The notes: generated by a model from the letters alone, not told the origin. A DNA stretch of 64,000 nucleotides from Opitutaceae bacterium EW11 (GCA_003054665.1 QAYY01000013.1:434001-498000), one strand, 5' to 3'; positions 33,678-43,881 are shown, numbered from the stretch's first letter. Program-made: numbers and translations.

Positions 33678-34583
33678 ATGCTGTCCGAACTCTGTCATCT
33701 GCTCGACCGCCACACCGACGACGAGCGTCCGGAAACCGCGGTGCCTGGGCTCAGGCTCTTCCGTTCTTCGGTGAAAACGAAGCCGTCGCCGGTGGTGAGT
33801 GCGCCCGTTTTCTGCTGCATCGCCCAAGGGCGGAAGCGCGTGTTTCTCGGCGGCGAGCCGTTCGTCTATGCTCCCACGAGTTATCTGATCAGCTCGGCCG
33901 ACCTGCCCGTCAGCGGCGAGGTCATCGAGGCGCCGTACCTCGGCTTCAACTTGGCGATCGACGCCGCGGCGGTGTCGGACTTGTTGCTCAGCCTACCCCC
34001 GGCACTGCTTTCAAAAGGTCCTTCGCGCGCCCTGGCCGTGGGAATGATGGACGAGGAACTCACGGCGTGCGCCGTGCGGCTGGTGCGTCTCCTGGATCGG
34101 CCCGGCGATATTCCGGTGCTGGCTCCTCTCGTGCAACGGGAGATTCTGTACCGGCTGATCCAGGGCCCCTGCGGAGGGATGCTTCGCGAACTCGCTCAGC
34201 CCTCCAGCCAACTCTCGCAGGTGAGCCGCGCGATCCAGTGGATACGCGAGCGTTTCGACGAGCCGATCCGCATCGAGGAATTGGCCGCGGTGGCATCCAT
34301 GAGTCCGCCGTCGTTTCATCGGCACTTTCGCGCGATCACCAACTTGAGCCCGCTGCAATACGTGAAACAGATCCGGCTGCAGGAAGCGCGACGGCGACTC
34401 CTGGCTGACGACGTCGATGCGGCGACGGTGGCGTTCGCGGTGGGCTACGAGAGCCCGTCACAGTTCAGCCGCGAGTACCGGAGGATGTTCGGCCAACCGC
34501 CTGCTCGAGACGCGAGTCACCGACGACGCAGGCTGGCGGCGCTTCAGTCCGATTCTGTTCCGATCGAAGCGGTCGGCGCTTGA
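33678..34583 (+). CDS. AraC-family transcriptional regulator
   Basis: 301 residues from ATG at 33,678 (other ATG codons lie upstream in frame). The N-terminal ~180 residues are a cupin-like ligand-binding half ('KTKPSPVVSAPVFCCIAQGRKRVFLGGEPFVYAPTSYLI'). The C-terminal 100 residues hold two helix-turn-helix motifs: 'RIEELAAVASMSPPSFHRHFRAITNLSPLQYVKQIRLQEARRRL' and 'DAATVAFAVGYESPSQFSREYRRMFG'. It belongs to the group whose N-terminus is annotated AraC_N and which often governs an adjacent oxidoreductase. The 134 bases between it and the aldo/keto reductase gene should hold the shared operator. Confidence 0.92.
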   Translation: MLSELCHLLDRHTDDERPETAVPGLRLFRSSVKTKPSPVVSAPVFCCIAQGRKRVFLGGEPFVYAPTSYLISSADLPVSGEVIEAPYLGFNLAIDAAAVSDLLLSLPPALLSKGPSRALAVGMMDEELTACAVRLVRLLDRPGDIPVLAPLVQREILYRLIQGPCGGMLRELAQPSSQLSQVSRAIQWIRERFDEPIRIEELAAVASMSPPSFHRHFRAITNLSPLQYVKQIRLQEARRRLLADDVDAATVAFAVGYESPSQFSREYRRMFGQPPARDASHRRRRLAALQSDSVPIEAVGA

Positions 34584-34649
34584 GGCCGCGCGCCCATCCC
34601 AACACGGTGGAGGCGCCGGACGCATCCCGCGCCGCAGAAGTACCCCACC

Positions 34650-37064
34650 ATGAAACTTCGTTTCCTTCTGATTCCGTTTGTCTTCGTCTCCGGCGCCGTC
34701 TGGGGACAGCTCTCGTTTGGCTCTGCAGAGTTGATCGATGCCGGCTGGAAGTTCGCTCTTCGGGACGAGCCCGACGCACGACAGGCGGTTTTCGACGACC
34801 ACGGCTGGCAATCGGTGGATCTGCCCCACGACTGGAGCGTGAAGGGAAAGCTGAGTGCGCAGCTGGCGAGCTGCACCGGTTATCTGCCGGGCGGAGTGGG
34901 GTGGTATCGGAAAACGCTCGCGATCCCGGCAAAGGTCGCCGGCGAAAAGGTGTATTTGTATTTTGAAGGTATCTACAACCGCAGCGAGGTTTACCTGAAC
35001 GGACACCTCCTCGGGAAACGGCCCAATGGCTACGTATCATTCTACTACGACGCCACGCCGTACGTCCTTTTCGATCGCGAAAACGTTGTCGCCGTCCGCG
35101 TCGACCACGGTCGATCGGCGGATTCGCGTTGGTACTCGGGTTCTGGAATCTACCGAGACGTCTACCTCGTCCGGGCCAATCCGGTGCATATCGCCCCATG
35201 GGGCGTGTTCGTGCAGCCCGCGGTTCTCGATGGAGGAACCGGTCGCGTGGCGATCGACACCGAGATCCAGAACGAAACGACTCGCGACGCCCCGGTGGCC
35301 GTGCAGCAGGAGTTGTTGTCCGCCGACGGTGCGGTTGTGACCACGGCGATGACGAATCTTCTATTGCGGCCGGGAACGTCCGCCACCGCCAGCCAAGTGC
35401 TGGAGATTCAGAAAGCTCACCTCTGGAGTTTGTCGGATCCGTACCTCTATCGCGTGCGGACCACGGTCGCACAGGACGGAAAAGAAACCGATCGCGCGCT
35501 CACACGCACCGGTCTGCGGACGTTCACCTTCGACCCGAAGCGGGGATTTCTGCTGAACGGCATGGCGACGAAAATGAAGGGCGTGTGCCTGCATCACGAC
35601 GCGGGTGTGCTCGGTGCGGCGGTGCCGCGGATCGTGTGGGAGAAACGCCTGGCGACCTTGAAGAGCCTTGGCTGCAACGCCGTCCGGATGAGCCACAATC
35701 CGCAGGCGCCGGCCGTCTACGATCTGTGCGACGAGCTTGGCCTGCTGGTGCTGGACGAGGCTTTCGACGAATGGGAGTTTCCGAAACGGAAATGGCTTCG
35801 CGGTTGGAACGTGGGCGAGCCGGGATTCGAAGGATCGTTCGATTTCTTCCAGGAGTGGAGCGACCGCGACTTGACCGACATGGTGCGGCGAGACCGGAAC
35901 CATGTCTCGGTCTTCGCCTGGAGCATCGGCAACGAAGTCGATTACCCGAACGATCCCTATTCCCACCCGATTCTCGACGGCGCGAAGATCAACCAGCCGA
36001 TGTACGGCGGGTACAAGCCGGACCGGCCGAACGCCAGCCGCCTCGGCATGATCGCGAAGCGGCTTGTCGCGACGGCGAAGAAGCAGGACCTGACGCGTCC
36101 CGTGACCGCGGCTTTGGCCGGCGTCGTGATGTCGAACGAAACCGAATATCCCGGAGCGTTGGACATCGTGGGCTACAACTACACCGAGGAGCGTTACGCG
36201 ATGGACCACGCGGCGTTTCCGCGGCGTGTGATCTACGGCAGCGAAAACGGACACTCGATGAAGGCTTGGCGCGCCGTACGGGATAACGACTACATCTTCG
36301 GCCAGTTTCTTTGGACGGGCATCGATTATCTCGGCGAGGCCGGCCCCTGGCCCTCGCGCGGAGCCGACAACGGCCTGCTGGACTTCACCGGCGCGGTTAA
36401 GCCGCGCGGACGTTTCCGCGAAGCGCTCTGGTCCGACAAGCCTGTCGTGGGCCTAGGGACACTCCCGGCGACTGCAGACAAGTGGCGTTCGCTCGACGCG
36501 TGGCCGGTGTGGAATTACACGCCGGGCGAAAAAGTTCGTGTCGTCTGCTTCACGAACGCGGCGAAAGTGAAGCTGCTGCTCAACGGTGTGCAGGTGGGCG
36601 GAGAGAAATCGCAGAACGACGAAACCGGCGTGGTTTCCTGGGAAGTGCCGTTTGCGCCGGGCAGACTGGAGGCGGTTGCGCTGAACAAGCAGGGCGGAGA
36701 ATCCGCTCGGACTGTCGCGCAGACCGCAGGCGAGCCGGCGGAGCTGAGAGTCACGACAGACGGCGCGGTGATTGAACGCGCCGGAGGAGTAGCGACCATG
36801 GCGCTGCAGATCGTGGATCGTGCCGGGGTCCCGGTGCTCGATTCGGAGGCCGAAGTGACCTGCACCGTGGAAGGGCCGGGCAGGCTGCTCGGGCTGGAGG
36901 CTGGAAACGTCGCCGATGTCGGCGACTATACCGACGCGGTGCAGCGTGCCTATCACGGCAGGCTCGTCGCCTACGTCCAAGCAACAGGCGGGCAGGGGAG
37001 CGTTCGCGTTCGCTTCTCCGTGGCCGGATTGCCGAACGTTGAGATGACCGTGGCGCCTCGCTGA
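34650..37064 (+). CDS. Exported GH2 beta-galactosidase-like enzyme
   Basis: 804 residues with a signal peptide (about 1-20, SGAVWGQ). Jelly-roll domain to about 185 (includes 'LPHDWS' and 'GVGWYRKTL'), Ig-like domain to about 290, then the TIM barrel. The acid/base is Glu429 in WSIGNEVDY and the nucleophile is Glu532 in IYGSENGHS. The two C-terminal Ig-like domains (about 600-804) follow the layout seen in GH2 proteins with a DUF4982-type tail. Most characterised relatives are beta-galactosidases. It begins 66 bases after the araC gene and leads into the receptor-kinase-GH35 locus, so it probably acts on the same glycan. Confidence 0.9.
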   Translation: MKLRFLLIPFVFVSGAVWGQLSFGSAELIDAGWKFALRDEPDARQAVFDDHGWQSVDLPHDWSVKGKLSAQLASCTGYLPGGVGWYRKTLAIPAKVAGEKVYLYFEGIYNRSEVYLNGHLLGKRPNGYVSFYYDATPYVLFDRENVVAVRVDHGRSADSRWYSGSGIYRDVYLVRANPVHIAPWGVFVQPAVLDGGTGRVAIDTEIQNETTRDAPVAVQQELLSADGAVVTTAMTNLLLRPGTSATASQVLEIQKAHLWSLSDPYLYRVRTTVAQDGKETDRALTRTGLRTFTFDPKRGFLLNGMATKMKGVCLHHDAGVLGAAVPRIVWEKRLATLKSLGCNAVRMSHNPQAPAVYDLCDELGLLVLDEAFDEWEFPKRKWLRGWNVGEPGFEGSFDFFQEWSDRDLTDMVRRDRNHVSVFAWSIGNEVDYPNDPYSHPILDGAKINQPMYGGYKPDRPNASRLGMIAKRLVATAKKQDLTRPVTAALAGVVMSNETEYPGALDIVGYNYTEERYAMDHAAFPRRVIYGSENGHSMKAWRAVRDNDYIFGQFLWTGIDYLGEAGPWPSRGADNGLLDFTGAVKPRGRFREALWSDKPVVGLGTLPATADKWRSLDAWPVWNYTPGEKVRVVCFTNAAKVKLLLNGVQVGGEKSQNDETGVVSWEVPFAPGRLEAVALNKQGGESARTVAQTAGEPAELRVTTDGAVIERAGGVATMALQIVDRAGVPVLDSEAEVTCTVEGPGRLLGLEAGNVADVGDYTDAVQRAYHGRLVAYVQATGGQGSVRVRFSVAGLPNVEMTVAPR

Positions 37065-37621
37065 CCTCGGTGCTCTGCGCGGATTCAGAGCCTGCAGCAT
37101 GCTCTGCACGGACCTTGAATTCCGAGCGGGCGCCCTGGCTTTGCCGCACGCGCCGAGAAGCAGGCGGCGGTTAAGCGTGCTTCTGCCGGGCGACCTGGCT
37201 TCGCACATCGGTTTCTCTTCCGACGACGCTATCGTCGAGCTTCTCGTTCGACCGGACGCGGTCATGGAACGAGATCGTGCTCCTGAAAAACAGAGGCATT
37301 AGCGCGTCACTGTGAGGCTATAAGATTCGGATAAATTTCACCCGATCAGGTGATACCGAGGCGGGCAGCGTGTAGCTAGCATGCGACCCGTACCTCCCAG
37401 CCCCACTCTGGTTCAGTCCTCATCACTCCCCCCCGCGAGGCTCCTGAAACTATACCCGCCTGTATTATAGTCCTAGATACAACCGCGCGCATTTGGCGGC
37501 GCTTGGGCGCGCGAAATCCAGCCGCCCCGAACCTTTCACGGGCCTCCCACCGGCTCGTTGTTTCCAGCTCCAGCGAAGAGTCAGTCACCCATACGCACCT
37601 GGACATGTTGCCCCCCATAGC
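37065..37621. promoter_or_regulatory. Long regulatory region upstream of the large TonB-dependent receptor
   Basis: 557 bases without a gene. The first part has a 6-bp stem GCTCTG/CAGAGC at 37,072-37,091 just past the GH2 stop. The segment 37,310-37,380 is clearly AT-richer than its surroundings and carries the palindrome at 37,338. A TATTAT at 37,463-37,468 could be a -10 box, but no good -35 lies at the right distance. The ATG of the receptor is at 37,622. Confidence 0.6.
37338..37353. promoter_or_regulatory. Putative operator, TCACCCG-type palindrome (receptor)
   Basis: Imperfect palindrome TCACCCGATCAGGTGA centred on GATC, 269 bases upstream of the receptor ATG. It matches 13 of 16 positions of the sites at 43,787 and 44,616 when those are read in the same sense. 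Confidence 0.45.
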
Positions 37622-40600
37622 ATGAACACCAACAGACCCAATCCCACCCGCAGCCCGATCAAGCGGCCCGAGGCTCTCGCGCTCGCCGCACTCGTGGCTT
37701 TGGCAGCGCCAAACCTGCCCGCGCAGACCGCCCCTTCCACACCCGATAGCCAGAAGGAAAACGAGGAGCAGACCGTGGAGCTCTCGCCCTTCGAAGTGTT
37801 CGCCCAGAAAGACACCGGCTATGCCGCGACCTCGTCGCTGGCTGGTTCCCGCCTGAACACCAACCTCCGCGATGTCGCGTCGGCGATCTCGGTGGTGACG
37901 GGCGAATTCATGAAGGACACCGGCGCGACGGACCTTCAGCACATCCTGGTCTACCAGACGAGTTCGGAGGCCTCCGGCATCGCCGGCAACTACTACGGCG
38001 CAAACGCCGACGACGGCGGCTACCGCACGCGGATGCTGGTGAATCCCCAGAGCGGGACGCGTGTCCGCGGTTTGAATACCGCCGACCTGACTCGCGACTT
38101 CTTCAGCACCAACATCCCGATGGATTCGTACAACACCGCGCGCGTCGACATCCAGCGCGGCCCGAATTCCATCCTGTTCGGCCTGGGCAGCCCGGCGGGC
38201 ATCATCAACAACACGCTCAAGATGCCCAATATGCGCCGGTACGAGGGCACTGCGGAGGTCCGCGTGGGAAGCTACGGGTCCACGCGCGAAATGCTCGACG
38301 CGGACCTGGCGCTCCTCCCGGGGAAACTCGGCATCCGCATCATCGGGTTGAACGACGACGCGAAATACCGCCAGGACTACACCTTCAACCACGACAAGCG
38401 CATCTACGGCGCCCTTCGCTGGCAGCCCGTGCTCGCCGATCGTGTGTTCACGCAGATCGACGTCACGGGAGAGTCCGGCCGGATCAGCGCGAACCGCCCC
38501 GTCGCGGTCACTCCCGCCGACTTCATCTCGAACTGGTTCAATCCGCTGAACAAGTACCTGATGTACGATCCGCTGACCAGCAACGGCATCCCCCAGGATC
38601 CGAACCGCGTGCAGCATCCCGAACTCTCCGCCTACTTCGCCGGAGCTCCGGCGCGCGATTGGTGGAACGGCTCGCCCGCCACGATCTGGGCGGATCCCGC
38701 GAGCGGCACGATCGGTAGTGGAGGACTGGATGCGTATCGCCAGCGCGATGGCGAGCCCTGGGGCGGCTTGAGCGGCGTGACCAACGTCAACTGGTCGGAA
38801 GGCGGCGTTTGGAACAAGGACCAGGCGAGCTACTACGCCAACAATCCGGCGATCGTGCGCCTGATCCAGCAGTACGAGCAATCGACGGGGAAGACGTTCA
38901 GCGGCTTCGGCTCCAGCCTCTGGCCCACCCAGATGATCCTCGGCGGACCGCTCGCGTTCACCGACAAGACCATGCAGGGGCCGAACAAGCACGAGTGGAA
39001 TAACTTCGATACCGTCAACTTCGCGGTCACGCAGACGTATCTCGACGGACACCTCGGCTTCAACGCCGCGTATGCCCGCGAAAACTACCGTTCGGGCTAC
39101 ACCAATCTGATGGCGACGGATCGCATCACGGTCGACGTGAACGCCTATCTGCGCGACGGATCGGCCAATCCAAACGTGGGCCGGCCGGCGATCTACGGCT
39201 CGAGCAGCGGCAACATGACGACGGAGCGCCGCGAGGCTTATCGAGGGACGGGCTTCTACAAGCTGAACCTCGCCGACTACTTCGGCCGCGACAGCCTGAT
39301 CAGCAAGATCATCGGCGAGCAGACGTTCACCGGCGTGCTGGCGAGCCAGCGCTACGCGAACTTCTCGCGGAATTTCAACCTGTACGCGTGGGACGTTGAC
39401 ACCTACGCCCAGCCGTTCCTCACCGACAAATCGTACTACGCCTGGTGGGGCGTCCACTACATCGGGGACAGCTTGATGAATGTCCCGACATTCGCGGACA
39501 TTCCGGCGTCTTCGATCAAGGGCATTTCGGCTCTGCACAACCCGGGCAGTCAGAACAACGCCCTGGTATGGGACTCCAACGCCAAGACCTGGCACACGGC
39601 CAACGTCAAAATCATCAACTGGCAGTCCGATCTGGATCACCTGTATACAGGCACCTCGCAGGGCTACGACGACACGAAGTCGAAGTCGTTCGTGTGGCAG
39701 GGCAACCTGTTCAACAACGCGGTCGTCCCGCTGTTCGGCTGGCGCAAGGACAGCTACACGCGCTGGGACAAACCGAGCTCGCTGATCCGCGACCAGTACC
39801 AGACGCCGCAACCGTTCAGCGACAAGTGGAACTACACGGGCACGACGCCGCTGACCGCGGAAGAGCAGCGTCGCAGCTGGGGTGTCGTGGTGCACACCAG
39901 CCAGATCCTCGATCTCTTCCACTATCAGCTGCCGAAGGGTATCGACGTCAGCCTGACGTACAACGACTCGAACAGCTTTCGTCCATCGGACGTCGGCACG
40001 GACGTCTACGGCAACAAACTCGCCGCGCCTTCCGGCAACACCAAGGACAAGGGCTTCCTGATCACCGCGCTGGACAACAAATTCTCCCTGCGCATGACGT
40101 GGTTCAAAACCATCCAGAAGAACACGTCGGTCAGCGATCCGTCGGGCATGCTGTACTGGAATAAGGCGGCCGTCGCCCGCACCATGAACGCGATGGAGCA
40201 GGAGACCTGGACCTCCGGCAAATACCGCCAGCAAACGACGCCCGAGTGGCTGGTGAACAAGTGGCTCTTCGGCACGTACGACCAGAACCTCGCCAATACC
40301 CCGCTGCCGTCGGACTGGCGGAATCAGCTGAGCACGCTGTTGACCCAGCCCCTCCGGGTTCGGCGCGCCGCGGTCGCCGGACAGCCCACGTACGTCGCGC
40401 AGGGCACGACGAATCCGGACACCGGAACGCCGTACCTCGCGCCCCCGCTCGATGACGACGAACTCGAATACCGCAAGGCCTGGTTCGCCGCCCGCACGGA
40501 CGCAGAGTGGGCTCGTCCGATCGATCCGGCCTGGTGGCAGGCGATGCAGTTCAAGCAGGACGGCACCACGGATTGGGGCATTTGGGGGCAGAATTCCCCC

Positions 40601-41344
40601 GCGGGTCAGAAGCTGACCAACGACATCGTTTCGAAGGGCGTCGAAATCGAACTCACCGCCAACCCGACGCGCAACTGGCGCCTGACGTTCAATGCCTCCC
40701 GCACGACGGCCGTGCGCGACAATATCCTCAGCGACTGGGCCGCCTTCGTAGGCAAAAACAAGAGCTTCTGGTTCGACGGCTACAACGACACGCCGATCTC
40801 CCAGCTGAATTACTGGAATATCAACGGCTATGCCGATATTCGGCACTGGTACGGCGAGACCACGTATTCGTCCGAGATGGACACGTTTGGCGGACGCATC
40901 ATGAGCGCCGTCTACGGTCCCTACCAGAATCTGCTCGCCGCCAACGGCCAGGCGGTGAACGAACTCCGCAAGTGGCGTTTCAACCTCGTGACAAACTACT
41001 CGTTCGATCACGGGTTCCTGAAAAACGTGAACGTCGGCGGCGCCGTCCGCTGGATGGACAAGGCCGCGATCGGCTTCTATCCGAAGTACAATCCGGACGC
41101 GAATATCTGGGTCACCGACGCCAGCAACCCGATCTACGCTCCGAGCGAGACCAACTACGACCTCTGGATCGGCTACGAGCGCAAGCTCACGAAAAAGATC
41201 ACCTGGGGAATCCAGCTCAACATCCGCGACCTCTTCGCGAAGAGCAGCCTGATTCCGATCATGGCCAATCCGGACGGCACCGTTGCCCAGGTCCGCATCC
41301 CGAGCGACACGACCTGGCAGCTCACGAATACGTTCAAGTTCTGA
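37622..41344 (+). CDS. Large TonB-dependent receptor (Opitutaceae-type)
   Basis: 1,240 residues from ATG at 37,622. Signal peptide (about 1-35, ending LPAQ) and then the short N-terminal segment 'EQTVELSPFEVFAQKDTGYAATSSLAGSRLNTNLRDVASAISVVTGEFM', which serves as TonB box and plug start. The plug includes 'RVDIQRGPNSILFGLGSPAGIINN' (the family's 'GPxSxLxGxxxxGGxIN' element). The rest is the 22-strand barrel, with the terminal Phe of TNTFKF. The barrel is about 400 residues longer than in siderophore receptors, as in carbohydrate-importing types. No SusD gene lies nearby. It likely takes up an oligosaccharide released by the local enzymes. Confidence 0.93.
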   Translation: MNTNRPNPTRSPIKRPEALALAALVALAAPNLPAQTAPSTPDSQKENEEQTVELSPFEVFAQKDTGYAATSSLAGSRLNTNLRDVASAISVVTGEFMKDTGATDLQHILVYQTSSEASGIAGNYYGANADDGGYRTRMLVNPQSGTRVRGLNTADLTRDFFSTNIPMDSYNTARVDIQRGPNSILFGLGSPAGIINNTLKMPNMRRYEGTAEVRVGSYGSTREMLDADLALLPGKLGIRIIGLNDDAKYRQDYTFNHDKRIYGALRWQPVLADRVFTQIDVTGESGRISANRPVAVTPADFISNWFNPLNKYLMYDPLTSNGIPQDPNRVQHPELSAYFAGAPARDWWNGSPATIWADPASGTIGSGGLDAYRQRDGEPWGGLSGVTNVNWSEGGVWNKDQASYYANNPAIVRLIQQYEQSTGKTFSGFGSSLWPTQMILGGPLAFTDKTMQGPNKHEWNNFDTVNFAVTQTYLDGHLGFNAAYARENYRSGYTNLMATDRITVDVNAYLRDGSANPNVGRPAIYGSSSGNMTTERREAYRGTGFYKLNLADYFGRDSLISKIIGEQTFTGVLASQRYANFSRNFNLYAWDVDTYAQPFLTDKSYYAWWGVHYIGDSLMNVPTFADIPASSIKGISALHNPGSQNNALVWDSNAKTWHTANVKIINWQSDLDHLYTGTSQGYDDTKSKSFVWQGNLFNNAVVPLFGWRKDSYTRWDKPSSLIRDQYQTPQPFSDKWNYTGTTPLTAEEQRRSWGVVVHTSQILDLFHYQLPKGIDVSLTYNDSNSFRPSDVGTDVYGNKLAAPSGNTKDKGFLITALDNKFSLRMTWFKTIQKNTSVSDPSGMLYWNKAAVARTMNAMEQETWTSGKYRQQTTPEWLVNKWLFGTYDQNLANTPLPSDWRNQLSTLLTQPLRVRRAAVAGQPTYVAQGTTNPDTGTPYLAPPLDDDELEYRKAWFAARTDAEWARPIDPAWWQAMQFKQDGTTDWGIWGQNSPAGQKLTNDIVSKGVEIELTANPTRNWRLTFNASRTTAVRDNILSDWAAFVGKNKSFWFDGYNDTPISQLNYWNINGYADIRHWYGETTYSSEMDTFGGRIMSAVYGPYQNLLAANGQAVNELRKWRFNLVTNYSFDHGFLKNVNVGGAVRWMDKAAIGFYPKYNPDANIWVTDASNPIYAPSETNYDLWIGYERKLTKKITWGIQLNIRDLFAKSSLIPIMANPDGTVAQVRIPSDTTWQLTNTFKF

Positions 41345-41357
41345 ACCATCCTCCGCA

Positions 41358-41387
41358 ACGCCGGGGATCCATCGCGATGCCCGGCGT
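41358..41387 (+). terminator. Stem-loop after the receptor gene
   Basis: 8-bp perfect stem ACGCCGGG/CCCGGCGT with a 14-base loop, starting 14 bases past the stop codon. A TTTT occurs about 17 bases after it, not directly adjoining, so this is a probable but not classical terminator. Confidence 0.5.
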
Positions 41388-41534
41388 CGGCGGGTGCGGC
41401 GCCGTTTTGAACTTTGGGTCTGGGTTCGCAACGGGTGTGCCGGATGTTCGCGCAAGCGGGCATCCGGTTTTGCGCATTCGGATGGTTGCCATGCGACCGG
41501 CGGCGGTCATCGTTTCGCCCGTCGCAGCCTCGCA

Positions 41535-43682
41535 ATGATCGCCTACCCCTGGTCACGGCCCCGGACCCCGTCTTTCTGGTTATTGTTGGCAAGCCTCACC
41601 GGGCTCGCTCCCTGCCTCTCCGCCACCGGTCCGGATCGGGCGGAGCTAACGACCGCCGCCGAAGTGCGAGCGCTCTCCGTCGACGAGGCGCGCCGCGGCG
41701 TGCCGGTGCACCTGAAGGGCGTCTTTTTGGGGAGCGCAGATCCCGAGGGCATTGCGTTCGTGGTTCAGGACGAGACGGAGGGAATTTATGTCCAGGGCCC
41801 CCCGGAACTCGTCGCGGGGCTCGGGCGCGGCGACCTGCTCGACATCGAGGGGATCACGGACCCGGGCGGCTTTGCGCCGTTTGTCGTGGCCAAAAGCCTA
41901 CATCGCATCGGCAAGGGGCTGATTCCCGAGCCGATCAAGGTCTCGCTCGACGAACTGAACGCCGGTCGGATGGACGCGAAGTGGGTCGAAATCACGGGCA
42001 TCGTCCGAAGTGTCGAGCCGAAGCAGGCAACCGACTCCGCGCCCCCTCCTCCTGGAACGCGTTATACGGCACCCAGCGCGGCGATGCAGTTGCCGGAGCC
42101 GAAGGTGAAGATGAAGCTGGCCTCCGGCAGTGCGCGCGTCGTTGTTGAGCTGAGCGGCGCGCTCAAGCCCGAGGACTGCGTGGACGCCGAAGTTCGGATT
42201 CGGGGACTCTGTTTTAACCTCCACAATCGCAACCGGCAGTTCGTCCGGCCGTTCGTGCAGGTGCCGCGGGGAGTGGAAATGGTCGTCGAGGTGCCCCCGC
42301 CGGCGAAGCCTTTCGACGGGCCGCCTCGGCCGGTGGCGAGCCTGCTGCGTTTCGAGCAGCTGACCGGCAAGCATGGGCATCGGGTGCACATTCGGGGCAC
42401 CGTGATTCACCATCAGCCGGGTTCCACGTTGTGGGTGCGCGATCAGGACTACAGTCTTCGGATCGAAACGGCCCAGGCCGAGGTGCTGCATCCGGGCGAC
42501 GAGGTGGATGTCGCGGGTTTTCCCGCGCGCGGCGAATACAGCGCGGTGCTCGAAGACGGCGTGTTTCGGAAGCGGTCGACGCAACCCGCGCCGCAGCCGA
42601 ACGTGCTGGCGAACATCTCCGATGCCCTGCGCAACGACGCCAATCTCGTCGAACTCGAGGCGCGCGTGTCGGACGTGCGCCGTTTTCCAGACAGCGTCGT
42701 GCTGTTGCTGGACTGGCATCAGACGTCGGTCCGCGCGCAGATGCTCCTCCCGGAAAATGTGCCGGTTCCCGCGGATTGGCAGCCGGGTACCGTTGCGCGC
42801 GTGTCGGGCGTCTGTTCCGTGATCACCGACGGAGCCGGCCCGCTCGGCGGGCTCTGGGAGCCGAGGGCCTTTCAGCTCCTGCTTCGTTCACCGGCGGATT
42901 TTTCTGTGATCCAACCTCCGCCTTGGTGGAACGCCGAGCGGGTGGTGTGGGTGCTGTCCGGATTCCTCGCTCTCGCCGTGTGCGCCGTCGGCGTCGTGAT
43001 GCTGGCTTCAAGGCGGCGGTTGAAAGATCAGGAACACCGTCGAGCGATGGCCGAGGCGGAATTCACGGCGATCTTGAGCGAGCGCAACCGCGTCGCACGA
43101 GAGATCCACGACACGCTGTCGCAGAGCCTCGGCGCGATTTCGGTGCAGCTGGAGTTGGCGCGCACGCATGCCGCTGAGATCAGCGCGCCGGCGCGACACC
43201 ATCTTGGTTCTGCGCACAAGCTGGCCCGAGCGGCCTTGGCCGAAGCGCGCGATTCGATCTGGAACATGCGCTCGCAGGTGCTCGAGAAAGGCGACCTCGG
43301 CGAGGCCCTGGAGGGGATCCTTGTACAGATGACGGAGGATACCGAGGTGAAGCCGAGTGTGCGCGTCGAGGGTGACCGCCGTCGGCTGCCGCCCGTCGTC
43401 GAAAACAACCTTCTTCGCATCGGCCAGGAAGCGATCACCAACGCGTGCAAACACGCAAAACCCACGCGGATTGACGTGGCGCTCGCGTTTGAAGGCCGCA
43501 CCGTCCGGCTAGCCGTCGAAGACGACGGTGTGGGGTTCACCATCGGATCCCAACCCAACGGCAAACGCCGGAGCTTCGGCCTCGTCGGCATCCAGGAACG
43601 CGTGGAACTGCTCGGCGGCAAAGTGGAGATCACAAGCGCCCCTGGCGAAGGTACCCGCGTGGTCGTGGCCGTCCCCGTGTAA
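41535..43682 (+). CDS. NarL-type sensor histidine kinase with periplasmic OB-like domains
   Basis: 715 residues from ATG at 41,535. Signal/anchor at the N-terminus, then about 440 periplasmic residues made of three beta-rich units with a common 'v.l.G.v......lfVqDet.giyv......l..GD.vdv.G' pattern (about 65-140, 275-340 and 375-455), suggestive of OB-fold repeats. A membrane helix lies at 472-497. The kinase core is the HisKA_3 type: His525 in 'AREIHDTLSQSLGAISVQLELA', followed by an ATPase domain with 'RIGQEAITNACKHAKPTRIDV' and 'GRTVRLAVEDDGVGF'. It should signal to the NarL-type regulator at 43,882. Genes around it suggest that it senses a glycan fragment. Confidence 0.9.
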   Translation: MIAYPWSRPRTPSFWLLLASLTGLAPCLSATGPDRAELTTAAEVRALSVDEARRGVPVHLKGVFLGSADPEGIAFVVQDETEGIYVQGPPELVAGLGRGDLLDIEGITDPGGFAPFVVAKSLHRIGKGLIPEPIKVSLDELNAGRMDAKWVEITGIVRSVEPKQATDSAPPPPGTRYTAPSAAMQLPEPKVKMKLASGSARVVVELSGALKPEDCVDAEVRIRGLCFNLHNRNRQFVRPFVQVPRGVEMVVEVPPPAKPFDGPPRPVASLLRFEQLTGKHGHRVHIRGTVIHHQPGSTLWVRDQDYSLRIETAQAEVLHPGDEVDVAGFPARGEYSAVLEDGVFRKRSTQPAPQPNVLANISDALRNDANLVELEARVSDVRRFPDSVVLLLDWHQTSVRAQMLLPENVPVPADWQPGTVARVSGVCSVITDGAGPLGGLWEPRAFQLLLRSPADFSVIQPPPWWNAERVVWVLSGFLALAVCAVGVVMLASRRRLKDQEHRRAMAEAEFTAILSERNRVAREIHDTLSQSLGAISVQLELARTHAAEISAPARHHLGSAHKLARAALAEARDSIWNMRSQVLEKGDLGEALEGILVQMTEDTEVKPSVRVEGDRRRLPPVVENNLLRIGQEAITNACKHAKPTRIDVALAFEGRTVRLAVEDDGVGFTIGSQPNGKRRSFGLVGIQERVELLGGKVEITSAPGEGTRVVVAVPV

Positions 43683-43786
43683 GTCGACGCGACCCCTCGG
43701 CAGGGCGCGGACTCTAACAGTTGGATGCCCTTTGCCTGGTTCGCGCACATGCGCTTCGTAGCGGGCTTGGCATACGTTTCTTGTTT

Positions 43787-43802
43787 TCCCCCGAACGGGT
43801 GA
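43787..43802 (-). promoter_or_regulatory. Putative operator, TCACCCG-type site (regulator gene)
   Basis: Minus-strand copy of TCACCCGTTCGGGGGA, 80 bases upstream of the regulator ATG. With two more bases it is an exact 18-base copy, in opposite orientation, of the site before GH35. Confidence 0.55.
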
Positions 43803-43881
43803 GAGGCACGCGGGGTGGGGCGTGCTAGACTCGACTCGTTCGAGCTCTCCTAGGGTTGATCCGCACGCTCCGACTGCCACC

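Noticed and set aside
37376-41455. A 1,359-codon open frame on the minus strand across the large receptor gene, with frequent Arg/Gly/Val stretches
   Set aside because: It is a shadow of the receptor gene: the plus-strand frame has a signal peptide, plug and barrel motifs, and the minus-strand frame has no recognisable domain. Long antisense frames are expected at this GC content.
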